The notes under the pieces are model-generated. The model was not told where the DNA came from and searched no databases. It saw nothing but the letters and a program-made list of their open reading frames with translations. From Verrucomicrobia bacterium SCGC AAA164-E04 (GTDB lineage Bacteria; Verrucomicrobiota; Verrucomicrobiia; Limisphaerales; AAA164-E04), in contig KB912001.1 of the NCBI GenBank assembly GCA_000383715.1, forward strand, positions 90,133 to 154,132: a DNA stretch of 64,000 nt, given 5' to 3'. The stretch's first letter is position 1. Each line of letters opens with the position of its first letter. The translations under genes were made by a program, and so were the position numbers. Shown piece by piece: positions 51,598 through 60,641 of the stretch.

Positions 51598-52896
51598 TCA
51601 CGCTTTCTGTTTTCCGACGGTGAACACTTCATCCACGATTGCTGCGCCCACCGAATCTCCAAAAGCGTTGATCATGGTACGAAAGCGATCGAGGAACCAA
51701 TCCACAGGCAGTATGATTGCCATATATTCAACGGGTAAGCCCACAGCTCCCAGGACAATGGCCATGGTCACCAGTCCAGCTTCAGGAATACCGGCAGCGC
51801 CAATTGCTGCCATGGTCGCAGTCACTGCAATCACTACCTGAGTGGTCATGGTTAATTCAAATCCAATTGCCTGTGCTTCGGGTGAAACGGCATAGAGGTT
51901 CGCTATGAAAAGAGCGGCTGCCGCTTCGTAGAGAGCTGTACCATCCATATTGATGGTAGCCCCCAGAGGCAGGACAAAATCAATCGACTTCCTGGAGATA
52001 TGAGCCTTTTTTTCGGCACATTCCATCGTCACTGGAAGCGTGGCTGAAGAGCTTGCTGTTGAAAAGGCGGTCAATAAAGCATCGCTCATGTGTGCCATGA
52101 ATCGATAAGGATTTCTTCTGGTTTTGAACCACAAAAACAAAGGAAGTGTCACTCCAAAATGAAAAAACAACCCACCCAGTACAACGACCATGTAGGAAGC
52201 AAGATTTTTGATTGTAGAAACAAAGGTGCCTTCAGCAAATGCTTCACCAAAATTGGATGCAACAAGACAGAAGATCCCAACCGGGGCAAATTTCATGAGC
52301 AACATGACGAAATTCAGCAAAGCGTCGTTGGATGCAAGGACCAGATCGGAAACAACCTTGATGCGCTTGCCCAGTGTCGTCAGCAAACCCGCAAAAATAA
52401 TACTGAAAACAATCAAGGGCAACAGCTCAATCTCAACCATGGATTGAAGCAAATTTTCGGTAAAAAGCATGAGTAGCAGGTTTTCAAAAATATCTGCCAT
52501 GCCTTTTTTTTGTTGGCTTGTCTCTTCAACCACAGCCATTTGTTCGGCGTGTGAACCATGGTCTAGGGCTCCTAAATCCGGAATAACACCTTGCCCTGGC
52601 TGGATGAGGTTAAACATCAAGACACCGGTCAACACAGCAAGCACGGTTGTCGTTACGTAAAACAAGACTGCAGCTCCGCCTGGCTTCCCAAGTTTTCTGA
52701 CATCCCCCAGACCAAGAATCCCACTCATCACACTGGTCATGACCAAAGGAACCACCACCATCATCAGACAACGTAGGAAAATTTCACCACCTACCTTGGT
52801 ATGTTTGGCCATTTCGGGCGCCATCCAGGAGAAAGCAAATGCTGCAACGATCGAACCGATCATGAAATAGGTATGTTTTTGGGATGATGATTTCAT
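51598..52896 (-). CDS. dicarboxylate/amino acid:cation symporter (DAACS, GltP/DctA-like)
   Basis: 432 residues with about 8 membrane helices and two re-entrant loops. Conserved sites: AFSTASSSATLPVT (serine-rich hairpin HP1), GATINMDGTALYEAAAALFIAN (NMDGT cation site) and AAIGAAGIPEAGLVTMAIVL (HP2). Transports glutamate, aspartate or C4-dicarboxylates with Na+ or H+ in the inner membrane. It is upstream of the TAXI-like receptor on the same strand with a gap of 112 bases, so the pair may be co-transcribed; whether the receptor serves this symporter is unknown. Confidence 0.92.
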   Translation of the reverse strand: MKSSSQKHTYFMIGSIVAAFAFSWMAPEMAKHTKVGGEIFLRCLMMVVVPLVMTSVMSGILGLGDVRKLGKPGGAAVLFYVTTTVLAVLTGVLMFNLIQPGQGVIPDLGALDHGSHAEQMAVVEETSQQKKGMADIFENLLLMLFTENLLQSMVEIELLPLIVFSIIFAGLLTTLGKRIKVVSDLVLASNDALLNFVMLLMKFAPVGIFCLVASNFGEAFAEGTFVSTIKNLASYMVVVLGGLFFHFGVTLPLFLWFKTRRNPYRFMAHMSDALLTAFSTASSSATLPVTMECAEKKAHISRKSIDFVLPLGATINMDGTALYEAAAALFIANLYAVSPEAQAIGFELTMTTQVVIAVTATMAAIGAAGIPEAGLVTMAIVLGAVGLPVEYMAIILPVDWFLDRFRTMINAFGDSVGAAIVDEVFTVGKQKA

Positions 52897-53388
52897 AAAA
52901 TATTTACGGAGAAGATTGGCAAATATTTTTTCATAATATTCGCTTCATCAATATTACAAAATGTTTCTATTTTTATAATGTTAACTGAAAATCGGGGTCA
53001 AAAGACAGCTTATCAAGTAAACCCAATGGATCAAAGAAACACTTAAAACCGTTTTTCACGAAGGGATTTCGTTGTCTTGTAATGCTCTCTTATTACGGGT
53101 TTCAAATCGTTAAAAGCGTTTTTTTTTCAAGAATAGTTACCGATCTTTGAAAACGACATCTCGAATAAGGCTGGCATAAAAAACGAGGATTTTTTCCAGG
53201 CAATTGAAGATCCCACAAATTTGACATCCGGAGATCCGACGGAAACGCGAATCTGCTATGGGTTCAAGGGTCTTTGCGTTACTTGACAGCACTTTGTAAA
53301 TTGATATCAGGAAAAACCGTGCCTCAAGGTTTTCATTGCACTCGTATGATGCTGATCTGAAGATTGAACTTACTCGCAGCATTGAGAG
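52897..53388. other. intergenic, AT-rich
   Basis: 492 bases between two minus-strand genes. Contains the promoter region of the symporter and several A/T runs (for example nine T at about 53120). A minus-strand frame of 81 codons at 53137-53382 has a C-x2-C (QICGIFNC) but no Shine-Dalgarno or recognisable family, so I do not call it. Confidence 0.4.
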
Positions 53389-54324
53389 TCATGGACCTGC
53401 GACTTTGTCAGGATTGAGGTAAGGCTTGAGGAAGGAGGGCATTTTTCCTGCGACGAGTCCAGCAAGCATGTCGGCACCTTCCGAAAAAAAGTGAAGTTGA
53501 TCGTCCGTGGTAAGATGCGCACTGTCGACATCTCCAAGATCATTGAACAAATCCTTGCTCATCTGGTTGAGGTTTATGAAGTGACACTGATGTCGCTCGG
53601 CAACCTTACGCATGGTTTCGCTTCGTTCATCGAGCCAGGGTATTACCTCACCATCGGATCCAAATTCCCTCTTGGTGACTGGAGACACCAAGAGGGGTGA
53701 CCCACCAAAGCCACGAATCAAGTTGATAAGTTCTTCCAGGTTCGACTCGTATTGTTCCATGGTCGTACGTTTCTCCGGTTCTGAGGAATGCTCATCGATC
53801 ATACCAAATTGCAGCAGTACGAATTCAGGACGCACATTCCTGAGCTTGTTGACCTGCCATTGCGAATTGAGATAGGTCTTGGTGCTCTGCCCTGCGATAG
53901 CAATGTTTGCAACCCGAACATCAAGCCCGAAGTAAGAATGGAATGCGTCTCCCCATCCTCCAAAGGTACCATCAAAAAAAGCAAAATCGACAATGGTCGA
54001 GTCTCCTATCAATGCAACCTTGATAGGATCGTATGGCAGTTCCCATAGGTTCAGGCGAAAGAAAGCTTCATCTCCAGGTTCAACCGTCAAAGTCAAAGAA
54101 CGAGTATCTGCCCAATGATCGGAAACACCATACCACTCTTCCAAGTCTACCGATTTCTCAATGCGATACCCCATTTCAGGAGCGGCTTTGACAGAAAGTG
54201 TAACTTGACGATGTGTTTCGGATGAAATCGAAAGATCCTGACTTTGAACGGGAATGGAAGCCAGTAATGCTTGAATTACGATCGTTATGTAAATGGTAAG
54301 TTTACGCATGATAACCGGTGTCAC
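53389..54324 (-). CDS. exported SGNH/GDSL hydrolase, rhamnogalacturonan-acetylesterase-like
   Basis: 311 residues with a leader (IYITIVIQALLASIPVQS). Residues of about 25-100 form a short beta domain, then the SGNH core: block I VALIGDSTIVDFAF with the nucleophile Ser, block II in GWGDAFHSYF, block III LLQFGMIDEHSS (Met-Ile in place of the common H-N-D), and block V DSAHLTTDDQLHFFSEGADML with a catalytic Asp/His pair. Removes acetyl or other acyl groups from polysaccharides in the periplasm. 38 bases after the spermidine-synthase-like gene. Confidence 0.82.
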   Translation of the reverse strand: MTPVIMRKLTIYITIVIQALLASIPVQSQDLSISSETHRQVTLSVKAAPEMGYRIEKSVDLEEWYGVSDHWADTRSLTLTVEPGDEAFFRLNLWELPYDPIKVALIGDSTIVDFAFFDGTFGGWGDAFHSYFGLDVRVANIAIAGQSTKTYLNSQWQVNKLRNVRPEFVLLQFGMIDEHSSEPEKRTTMEQYESNLEELINLIRGFGGSPLLVSPVTKREFGSDGEVIPWLDERSETMRKVAERHQCHFINLNQMSKDLFNDLGDVDSAHLTTDDQLHFFSEGADMLAGLVAGKMPSFLKPYLNPDKVAGP

Positions 54325-54362
54325 AGTTATTGATAGAAGCTCGGAGCGTCAACAGTTAATTC

Positions 54363-55061
54363 TCATTCGTCGCTACCGCAGGAATCCGATGGTTGATCAG
54401 CCACATAAAGCATACAAGCCGCTCGCTTGGCACTGAGATAACGTTTGGCGGGCTCCGCCTTGACCTGAAAACCAGCCTTTTGTAGACGCCTCTCAAAATG
54501 GACATCCGGCCCTGCTGACCAGAAAACCACGCGCCCGCCTGGTCTCAGTATGTGTCGAATCGTACCAAGCCCTGATTTTGAATACAGAAACCGATTGTTT
54601 TTGTCGACCATCGCAATGGGTCCATTGTCTACATCCAACAGAATCACATCATAAGATTCGGGTTGAGCCTTACGAATCACTGAGACCACATCCGCCACAT
54701 TAATCTGGACACGTGGATCATCGAGCAAACTCCCGTTCAAAGCCTGAAGGTGGGTTCGATTCCATTCGATGACCTCTGGAAAAAGCTCGACGACTTCGAC
54801 TAGTGACTGGGGCTCCGCAACTTTCAGCACATTACTGAGCGTGAACCCCAATCCAAGCCCACCAATGAGCACACGCGAGGCCACCTGATTTTTCAGTCGT
54901 GCCATGCCCAACGAACCCAGCAGGCATTCCGAAGCGTTGGCTCTTGAGTGCATGAGCTCCTGACCTCCGATGTTAATCGAATAAGCACCATCCTGTTCGT
55001 AGAGTCCGATGGCGTTTCCAGAAGGAGTTTTGGATTCGGCGAGTTTATTGCGTGGCTTCAT
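54363..55061 (-). CDS. spermidine-synthase-like methyltransferase-fold protein
   Basis: 232 residues, no leader. SAM/dcSAM-binding core: RVLIGGLGLGFTLSNVL, VEVVELFPEVIEWNR with the acidic residue, ADVVSVIRK, YDVILLDVDNGP and LRPGGRVVFWSAGPD. The gate residues of true spermidine synthases (for example the conserved D-G motifs near the active site) are not obvious, so I assign only the fold. Could be an aminopropyl- or methyltransferase. Followed by the SGNH gene on the same strand. Confidence 0.78.
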   Translation of the reverse strand: MKPRNKLAESKTPSGNAIGLYEQDGAYSINIGGQELMHSRANASECLLGSLGMARLKNQVASRVLIGGLGLGFTLSNVLKVAEPQSLVEVVELFPEVIEWNRTHLQALNGSLLDDPRVQINVADVVSVIRKAQPESYDVILLDVDNGPIAMVDKNNRFLYSKSGLGTIRHILRPGGRVVFWSAGPDVHFERRLQKAGFQVKAEPAKRYLSAKRAACMLYVADQPSDSCGSDE

Positions 55062-55991
55062 GCGGGGTGGATTTCAATAAGGAGTTCATTTGACCCAGAA
55101 GGTAACTGCCGGGACTCACAGCTGTCGATGTGTTAATTTCTCATGAGTATCCAAAAAACTTACCTCAACTGAATAGAGGGCGTTGAAGCATGATCATCGG
55201 ATTGATTTCATGATCATGAAACATCTTGAATAAGTTTCTTTTATCATCCTAGACGGGGGTTCACTCCTCTTGCGCCCCCTGCCTCCCAGACCGTTTACAA
55301 GCTCGTTACAGATAACAAATGCGCCTGTTCAGGTCAGTGTTCAGCAAATGATATGGCATCAACAGGCTGCAAGGGACAAAGGTTGTATCTAGCGGATGTT
55401 CCAGATCAACATGTCCGATGGCATGAGTAAAGATAGACTGAAGATACTCTCCACCAGATAGAAAGAGCTTGAGATTGCTGCAATCATAAAAAGATGAATG
55501 CATCTTGCGAGCATGAACATGCCTCCAGCGGTAAGAATGCCAATGCGTTTCATGGTTCAATCATGATCACTGGCCTCTCATGAGCTGGGAAGACCGTTCG
55601 TTCAGTTGTGGAATGATTGCTGCAGGACACCAGAACCTTGAAGGCGAGGCCGAGGAAATCCCATGGCATGACTAAACAGTGTGGTAACACTGCCTTCGAT
55701 CTTTCATGCAAGGCGAGTGAAAAGAAAGGTCAAGCAACTGATGATCAAGCAAGGTGACCATCGCTCAGCCAGAGAGAATGGGAATGAAAAAGCATTGCCT
55801 CTGGGCATTCTACAGGTGAGGTGTTTTGCTCAATATGTCTGAATAGGCTCCACAAACGGTCTTATCATTAACTCTTGTGAAAAAGATGAAGCATTAAAGA
55901 ACAAACCCATGCCTTGACCCCCAAGGCTGCATGAGACAGATTGATGATGTGCGGGCTGTGACTGGTAGATTCAGTCCGCAGAATAAAGTCA
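55062..55991. other. 930-base intergenic region with a phosphofructokinase-like start fragment
   Basis: On the minus strand at 55521-55553 an ATG opens MKRIGILTAGG, the usual first residues of 6-phosphofructokinases, but the frame then loses similarity and stops after about 54 codons, so only this start is recognisable. A separate minus-strand frame at 55306-55560 and a plus-strand frame of 32 codons near 55580 are not supported by any motif. The mqnD promoter should lie just before 55992; no clear consensus elements seen. Confidence 0.4.
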
Positions 55992-56843
55992 ATGAGCACT
56001 CGTAATATAACTTTGGGACATTCGCCGGATCCGGACGACGCCTTTATGTTCTACGCCCTGGCTAAGGGACTAATCCCCGCGCAAGGCCTGTCATTTGAGC
56101 ATATCCTGCAAGACATCCAGACATTAAACGAAAGAGCGACACGAGGCGAACTTGATGTCAGCGCCATCAGCATTCACGCCTACGCCTACGTCAGTGATAA
56201 ATATGCACTTTTACCCAGCGGCGCATCCATGGGTGATGGATATGGGCCCATGCTAGTGGCAAAAAACGTTATGTCGTCCAATGAAATTGCCAAAGCGACC
56301 ATTGCGGTTCCCGGTGAGATGACAAGCGCTTTTCTGGCGCTTCAGCTGTGGCTTGACACACCCGCAACCAAGCTGAATTACAAGGTCGTCCCCTTTGACA
56401 AAATCTTTGAAACGGTCAATAAGGGGGAAGCTGATGTGGGATTGATCATTCATGAAGGGCAATTAACCTATGAGGATCAGGGATTAAAGTTATGTGAAGA
56501 CCTGGGGGTATGGTGGGGACGTGAAAACGAGGGACTACCGTTGCCGTTGGGTGGAAATGTCATCCACAAGCGGTTCATTCCCGAAGAGCGCAAAATGATT
56601 TCCGACCTACTCACGGAAAGTATCCAGTTCAGCCTGAATCATCGCCCCGAAGCAGTGGCGCACGCGTTACAATACGCACGCGATATGGGCATGGAACTCG
56701 CAGATCGTTTCGTAGGCATGTATGTCAACGACTGGACTTTGGACTACGGGGACAAGGGACGCGAAACCATCAGGCGATTCCTCGGCAGAGCGTTTGAGAA
56801 AGGGTTGATCCCTCATCGGCAGGAACTGGAATTCGTTTCCTGA
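55992..56843 (+). CDS. mqnD: 1,4-dihydroxy-6-naphthoate synthase (futalosine menaquinone pathway)
   Basis: 283 residues, cytoplasmic. The MqnD signature HSPDPDDAFMFYALAKG stands near the N-terminus, then HILQDIQTLNERATRGELDVSAISIHAYAYV, LLPSGASMGDGYGPMLVA and PVPGEMTSAF-like IAVPGEMTSAFLALQL. Length fits the family (about 270-290). It opens cyclic dehypoxanthine futalosine to 1,4-dihydroxy-6-naphthoate. Its presence shows use of the futalosine route, typical of many Planctomycetota and Verrucomicrobiota. Followed after 49 bases by the DUF58/VWA operon; no other mqn gene in the window. Confidence 0.92.
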   Translation: MSTRNITLGHSPDPDDAFMFYALAKGLIPAQGLSFEHILQDIQTLNERATRGELDVSAISIHAYAYVSDKYALLPSGASMGDGYGPMLVAKNVMSSNEIAKATIAVPGEMTSAFLALQLWLDTPATKLNYKVVPFDKIFETVNKGEADVGLIIHEGQLTYEDQGLKLCEDLGVWWGRENEGLPLPLGGNVIHKRFIPEERKMISDLLTESIQFSLNHRPEAVAHALQYARDMGMELADRFVGMYVNDWTLDYGDKGRETIRRFLGRAFEKGLIPHRQELEFVS

Positions 56844-56892
56844 AAAGAAATGATTGCATACCGGCAATGAACCGTTTGGTATATTCGGGCGT

Positions 56893-57789
56893 ATGGCCGG
56901 TCCCTTGATCCAGAATCAGTTACTTCGAAGACTCGAGCGGTTGGAGCTGTTGGCAAGGCATCGTGTTCGCAGTTCATTGAAAGGAGAGCGGAGGAGCAAG
57001 GCTCGTGGACAGTCTGTCGAGTTTGCAGACCATCGGAATTACGCACCCGGGGATGATCTACGTTACCTCGACTGGAATCTCTTTGGGCGTCTTGATAAAC
57101 TTTTCCTGAAGCTGTATGAGGAAGAACGGGAGCTGCCTTTATCCATTTTTCTTGATGCCAGTGAGTCGATGACCTTTGGCACGCCGGTAAAATTTGACTT
57201 TGCTCGGCAGGTTGCAGCCTCCATGGGTTACGTGGCATTGTGTGGGTTTGATCGAGTCACGGTGGATATCTTCCCTGACAGCCATGACGAGAAGCCATTG
57301 AGAGCATCTCTTCGCAACGTCAGGGGTAAAAAATCAGCCCTGACGTTTTTCCGTAATCTGCAGCAAATTCAGGCCGGAGGGTCTTGCCTGCTCAACGAAT
57401 CCTTGAAGCGAAGAACACTCCTGGCAAAACAGAGCGGTGTGGCCATTGTGATCAGTGACTTCATGGACCCTGAAGGCTATGAAGAAGGATTGAAAGCACT
57501 GCTGGGCCGCGGATTTCAGGTCCACGTCATATTGGTGCTTTCTCGAGAAGAATTGGAACCCAATGTTTACGGCGACCTGAAGGTAGTGGACAGCGAGTCG
57601 GGAACGGTTCAGGAAGTCACCTTTGGCAAATACAGACTCAAAGCTTATCAGAAAACGGTCAATGCCTTCCTTGAGCAGTTCAAAAATTTCTGCCGCAAGC
57701 GGGCTATTGGATTTAACCTTGCCCCCAGCGATACGGACCTCGATCAATTGTTGTTGAGCGACCTGAGAAAAGCCATGTTATGGAAATAG
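56893..57789 (+). CDS. DUF58 domain protein (MoxR-associated)
   Basis: 298 residues from ATG 56893; an earlier TTG at 56854 is less likely. DUF58 signature RSSLKGERRSKARGQSVEF, DHRNYAPGDDLRYLDWNLFGR, then LPLSIFLDASESMTFG, which is a VWA-like metal site D-x-S-x-S, and AIVISDFMDPEGYEEGLKA. DUF58 proteins normally accompany a MoxR AAA ATPase; none is seen upstream here. Ends 12 bases before the BatA-like gene, so translated from one message. Confidence 0.88.
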   Translation: MAGPLIQNQLLRRLERLELLARHRVRSSLKGERRSKARGQSVEFADHRNYAPGDDLRYLDWNLFGRLDKLFLKLYEEERELPLSIFLDASESMTFGTPVKFDFARQVAASMGYVALCGFDRVTVDIFPDSHDEKPLRASLRNVRGKKSALTFFRNLQQIQAGGSCLLNESLKRRTLLAKQSGVAIVISDFMDPEGYEEGLKALLGRGFQVHVILVLSREELEPNVYGDLKVVDSESGTVQEVTFGKYRLKAYQKTVNAFLEQFKNFCRKRAIGFNLAPSDTDLDQLLLSDLRKAMLWK

Positions 57790-57801
57790 GATCCAGCTGA
57801 T

Positions 57802-59637
57802 ATGAATTTTCTCAGTCCATACGCATTCTGGTTAGCAGTGACACTCCCGATTGTGGTGGTCTTCTATTTACTTAAGCGGCGACGCAAAGTACAGGTTGTT
57901 GCAAGTTCAATGCTCTGGAGAAAATTCCTGGCTGAAACGCAGGCAAGCGCACCTTTCCAGAAGTTGAAACATCACTGGCTGCTTATTTTCCAGCTGTTGA
58001 TACTTGCCCTCGCCATTCTCGCAATGGCCCGCCCTTATTTTTCGGGCAATGTCTCGGAAGGTGGACTGTTGGTAGTCATCATGGACACCTCAGCATCAAT
58101 GCAATCAACCGATGTTCCCCCGACCCGAATGGATGCAGCCATCAAAGAGGCGGGAAACCTTATTGATACGTTATCAGATACGGATCAAATGATGATATTG
58201 GCAGCAGGACGACAAACGCGCGTCCTGCAATCAGCCACTTCAGAGAAAAATAAATTGCAACGAGCACTCAAAAGCATTGAGGCCTCCGACACTTCAACCT
58301 ATTTGCTGGATGCATTCAAGCTGGCACGGACCTTGGTTGAAGGTCAAAAGCTGGCAGAAATCCATCTGTTCAGTGATGGTGCTGCGTCCGATTTAAATAA
58401 ATTTGAACCCACCGACCTCAACATCAATTATCATCCGATAGGAACACGATCCGACAATGTCGGCATCGTCTCACTGGACGTCAGGCCCAATCCTGACGAC
58501 GAAACGACTCGAGCCATTTTTGCGGGCGTTGTGAATTATTCCACCAACCGTGCGGATCTCATTGTCGAACTTCAATGGAATGACCAGACCATTGAAGCTC
58601 GACCTCTGGAACTGGAACCCGGATCCACCGACTCGCAAGTATTTATTGCACCTCAAAGCGAAAACGGTATCTTTTCTATCAAGCTGAACAGTGATGATGA
58701 TCTTGCCGTGGATAACCAAGCCTCTGCGGTCAGCCTCCTCCCAAAACCCGCACGAATATTATTGGTAACTCGTGGCAATCGATTCCTAGAAAAAGCGTTG
58801 AATTCAATTAGCAACATCGAGTTGGCTGCAGTAGATCAGTTAACGGACGCTTCGCCTGATGTGGATTTGGTTGTTTTGGATAAGATCACCCCTTTGGCCT
58901 GGCCGGCTGTAAACACGCTGGCCATGCATGTCACGCATACCAATTGGATCGAAAGCGCAAACACAGTAGAATCGCCTGTTATCGTCGACTGGAAAGCGGC
59001 TCATCCACTCTTGCGTTTTGTTCAGCTGGATGACGTCCAGATCGCCGAAACTTTGGAGGTCAAGACTCCGAACTGGGCCATGTCAGTTGTGGAGTCCACC
59101 CGTACACCGCTGATCCTTGCTGGAGAAAAGGAAGGTCAGAGAATGGTTTGGACGGGGTTTGACACACTTCAATCCACCTGGCCGCTGAGAATTTCATTCC
59201 CGATTTTTATCGCAAATGCAGTCGAATGGCTCAATCCCATGACAAGCCAGGCGTCCATGGTGAATGTTCGGACAGGAGATGCAATGATTGCAACACTCGA
59301 GGAAACCGATCCCAACCCAGTTATGCTTTTACCCGATGGGCGAAAAACAAGCGTGATAACAAACCCTGAAAGCCGTCAGGTCATCTTTGCGGACACTTTG
59401 AGGCAAGGCATTTACCGTCTTCAGAACGGCAGCAGCGAAGTCGTTTTTGCATCCAATCTCGCCGATGCATCTGAAAGTGACAACGGCCCAAGGGAAGAGC
59501 TGAATCTTGGAGGCTACAGTCAAGTGACAAGGACGGGGCAAAAACGAGCGAATCTGGAAATATGGCGATGGCTGGTTCTTGCTGCATTGATCGTCTTGAT
59601 GTTGGAATGGTGGTACTACCATAAAAGGACGGCCTGA
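57802..59637 (+). CDS. BatA-like membrane protein with von Willebrand factor A domain
   Basis: 611 residues. The BatA N-terminus has two membrane helices (YAFWLAVTLPIVVVFYLLKRRR and LLIFQLLILALAILAMARPYF). The VWA domain follows at about 90-250 with the MIDAS motif VVIMDTSASMQSTD. The remainder (about 250-580) is a periplasmic region and a last helix (WRWLVLAALIVLMLEWWYY) anchors the C-terminus. Such proteins work with DUF58 and MoxR in assembly or stress functions of the cell envelope. Adjoins its neighbours with 12 and 1 bases. Confidence 0.9.
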   Translation: MNFLSPYAFWLAVTLPIVVVFYLLKRRRKVQVVASSMLWRKFLAETQASAPFQKLKHHWLLIFQLLILALAILAMARPYFSGNVSEGGLLVVIMDTSASMQSTDVPPTRMDAAIKEAGNLIDTLSDTDQMMILAAGRQTRVLQSATSEKNKLQRALKSIEASDTSTYLLDAFKLARTLVEGQKLAEIHLFSDGAASDLNKFEPTDLNINYHPIGTRSDNVGIVSLDVRPNPDDETTRAIFAGVVNYSTNRADLIVELQWNDQTIEARPLELEPGSTDSQVFIAPQSENGIFSIKLNSDDDLAVDNQASAVSLLPKPARILLVTRGNRFLEKALNSISNIELAAVDQLTDASPDVDLVVLDKITPLAWPAVNTLAMHVTHTNWIESANTVESPVIVDWKAAHPLLRFVQLDDVQIAETLEVKTPNWAMSVVESTRTPLILAGEKEGQRMVWTGFDTLQSTWPLRISFPIFIANAVEWLNPMTSQASMVNVRTGDAMIATLEETDPNPVMLLPDGRKTSVITNPESRQVIFADTLRQGIYRLQNGSSEVVFASNLADASESDNGPREELNLGGYSQVTRTGQKRANLEIWRWLVLAALIVLMLEWWYYHKRTA

Positions 59638-59638
59638 G

Positions 59639-60640
59639 ATGCGAGTGACTAAAAAAGAGTTCCTGCCGAGAGACATCATGTGGAAAGTGGGTATTTTAAT
59701 GCGTTCGAAAGGCTGGGTTCAAATGACGGGTGGCGTTTTATTATTCTGCTTGATCCTGGCTATTGGCTGTGGCCCCGCGACCATGCCAGTGAAACAAAAC
59801 TTCATTGTTGTTTACACCTCGCAGGATCAAATATACGCCGAAAAGATTTTCAAAAAGTTCACCGCAGACACAGGGATTGAGGTCAAAGCCGTTTTCGACA
59901 ATGAATCCGTCAAAACGATGGGACTCATCAAACGTTTAATGGCGGAGCAAGCTCAACCCGTTTGTGATGTTTTTTGGAGTAATGAAGCCATGGCGGCAAG
60001 GAAGCTCTCAGTGGCGGGTATAGTCGTTGATTTCGAGGAATTCGGCTACCGTTCACGCGTATTGATTGTTAATACAAACCGAATCGAGCTCAGCGAAGCT
60101 CCCAAATCCATCAAGGATCTGGTCTCAAGGAAATGGAAAAACAAGGTAGCCATGGCGTATCCACTTTTTGGGACGACTGCAACACATATCCTTGCCTTGA
60201 AGGAAGCATGGGGCTCAGAGATATGGGAATCCTGGTGTGAAGGATTGGTCGCCAATAAAACCAAAATTGTAGATGGCAATTCCATGGTGGTTCGGCTTGT
60301 GGGCGCGGGCGAGGCTTTGCTGGGTTTGACCGATTCAGACGATCTGGCAGTTGGCTTGAGCCAACAATTACCACTGGCATCGATTCCATTGGAGAATGAA
60401 CTCTGCGCCATACCTAACACGGTAGCCATGGTCAAGGATGCACCTCATTCAGAGGGAGCCATGTCATTTATAAATTACGTGCAACGGGAAGAAATACTTG
60501 CTGATTTGGTGGAAAATTCCGCTCTGATCAGCGCCAAACTTCCACCTGAGGAAAACGCTTTTCAGTCCATCTTCTGGCCTGGAATTCTGGCTGAAGAAAA
60601 AGAAAGCTTCTCTTTCCTGAGAGACACCTTTCTCAGATGA
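59639..60640 (+). CDS. ABC-type Fe(III)-like substrate-binding lipoprotein
   Basis: 333 residues; starts at ATG 59639, one base after the preceding stop, although inner ATGs (residues 14, 21, 29) would give a shorter leader. The lipobox LILAIGC places the lipidated Cys at 44. The mature part begins with FIVVYTSQDQIYAEKIFKKF and resembles FbpA-type binding proteins for iron or thiamine (DVFWSNEAMAARKL, NKVAMAYPLFGTTATHILAL, NSMVVRLVGAGEALLGLTDSDD). It should lie in the periplasm beside the permease encoded next. The ligand is not established. Confidence 0.85.
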   Translation: MRVTKKEFLPRDIMWKVGILMRSKGWVQMTGGVLLFCLILAIGCGPATMPVKQNFIVVYTSQDQIYAEKIFKKFTADTGIEVKAVFDNESVKTMGLIKRLMAEQAQPVCDVFWSNEAMAARKLSVAGIVVDFEEFGYRSRVLIVNTNRIELSEAPKSIKDLVSRKWKNKVAMAYPLFGTTATHILALKEAWGSEIWESWCEGLVANKTKIVDGNSMVVRLVGAGEALLGLTDSDDLAVGLSQQLPLASIPLENELCAIPNTVAMVKDAPHSEGAMSFINYVQREEILADLVENSALISAKLPPEENAFQSIFWPGILAEEKESFSFLRDTFLR

Positions 60641-60641
60641 A

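Noticed and set aside
53137..53382. 81-codon minus-strand frame with C-x2-C
   Set aside because: No family, no start signal, AT-rich intergenic sequence; most likely chance.
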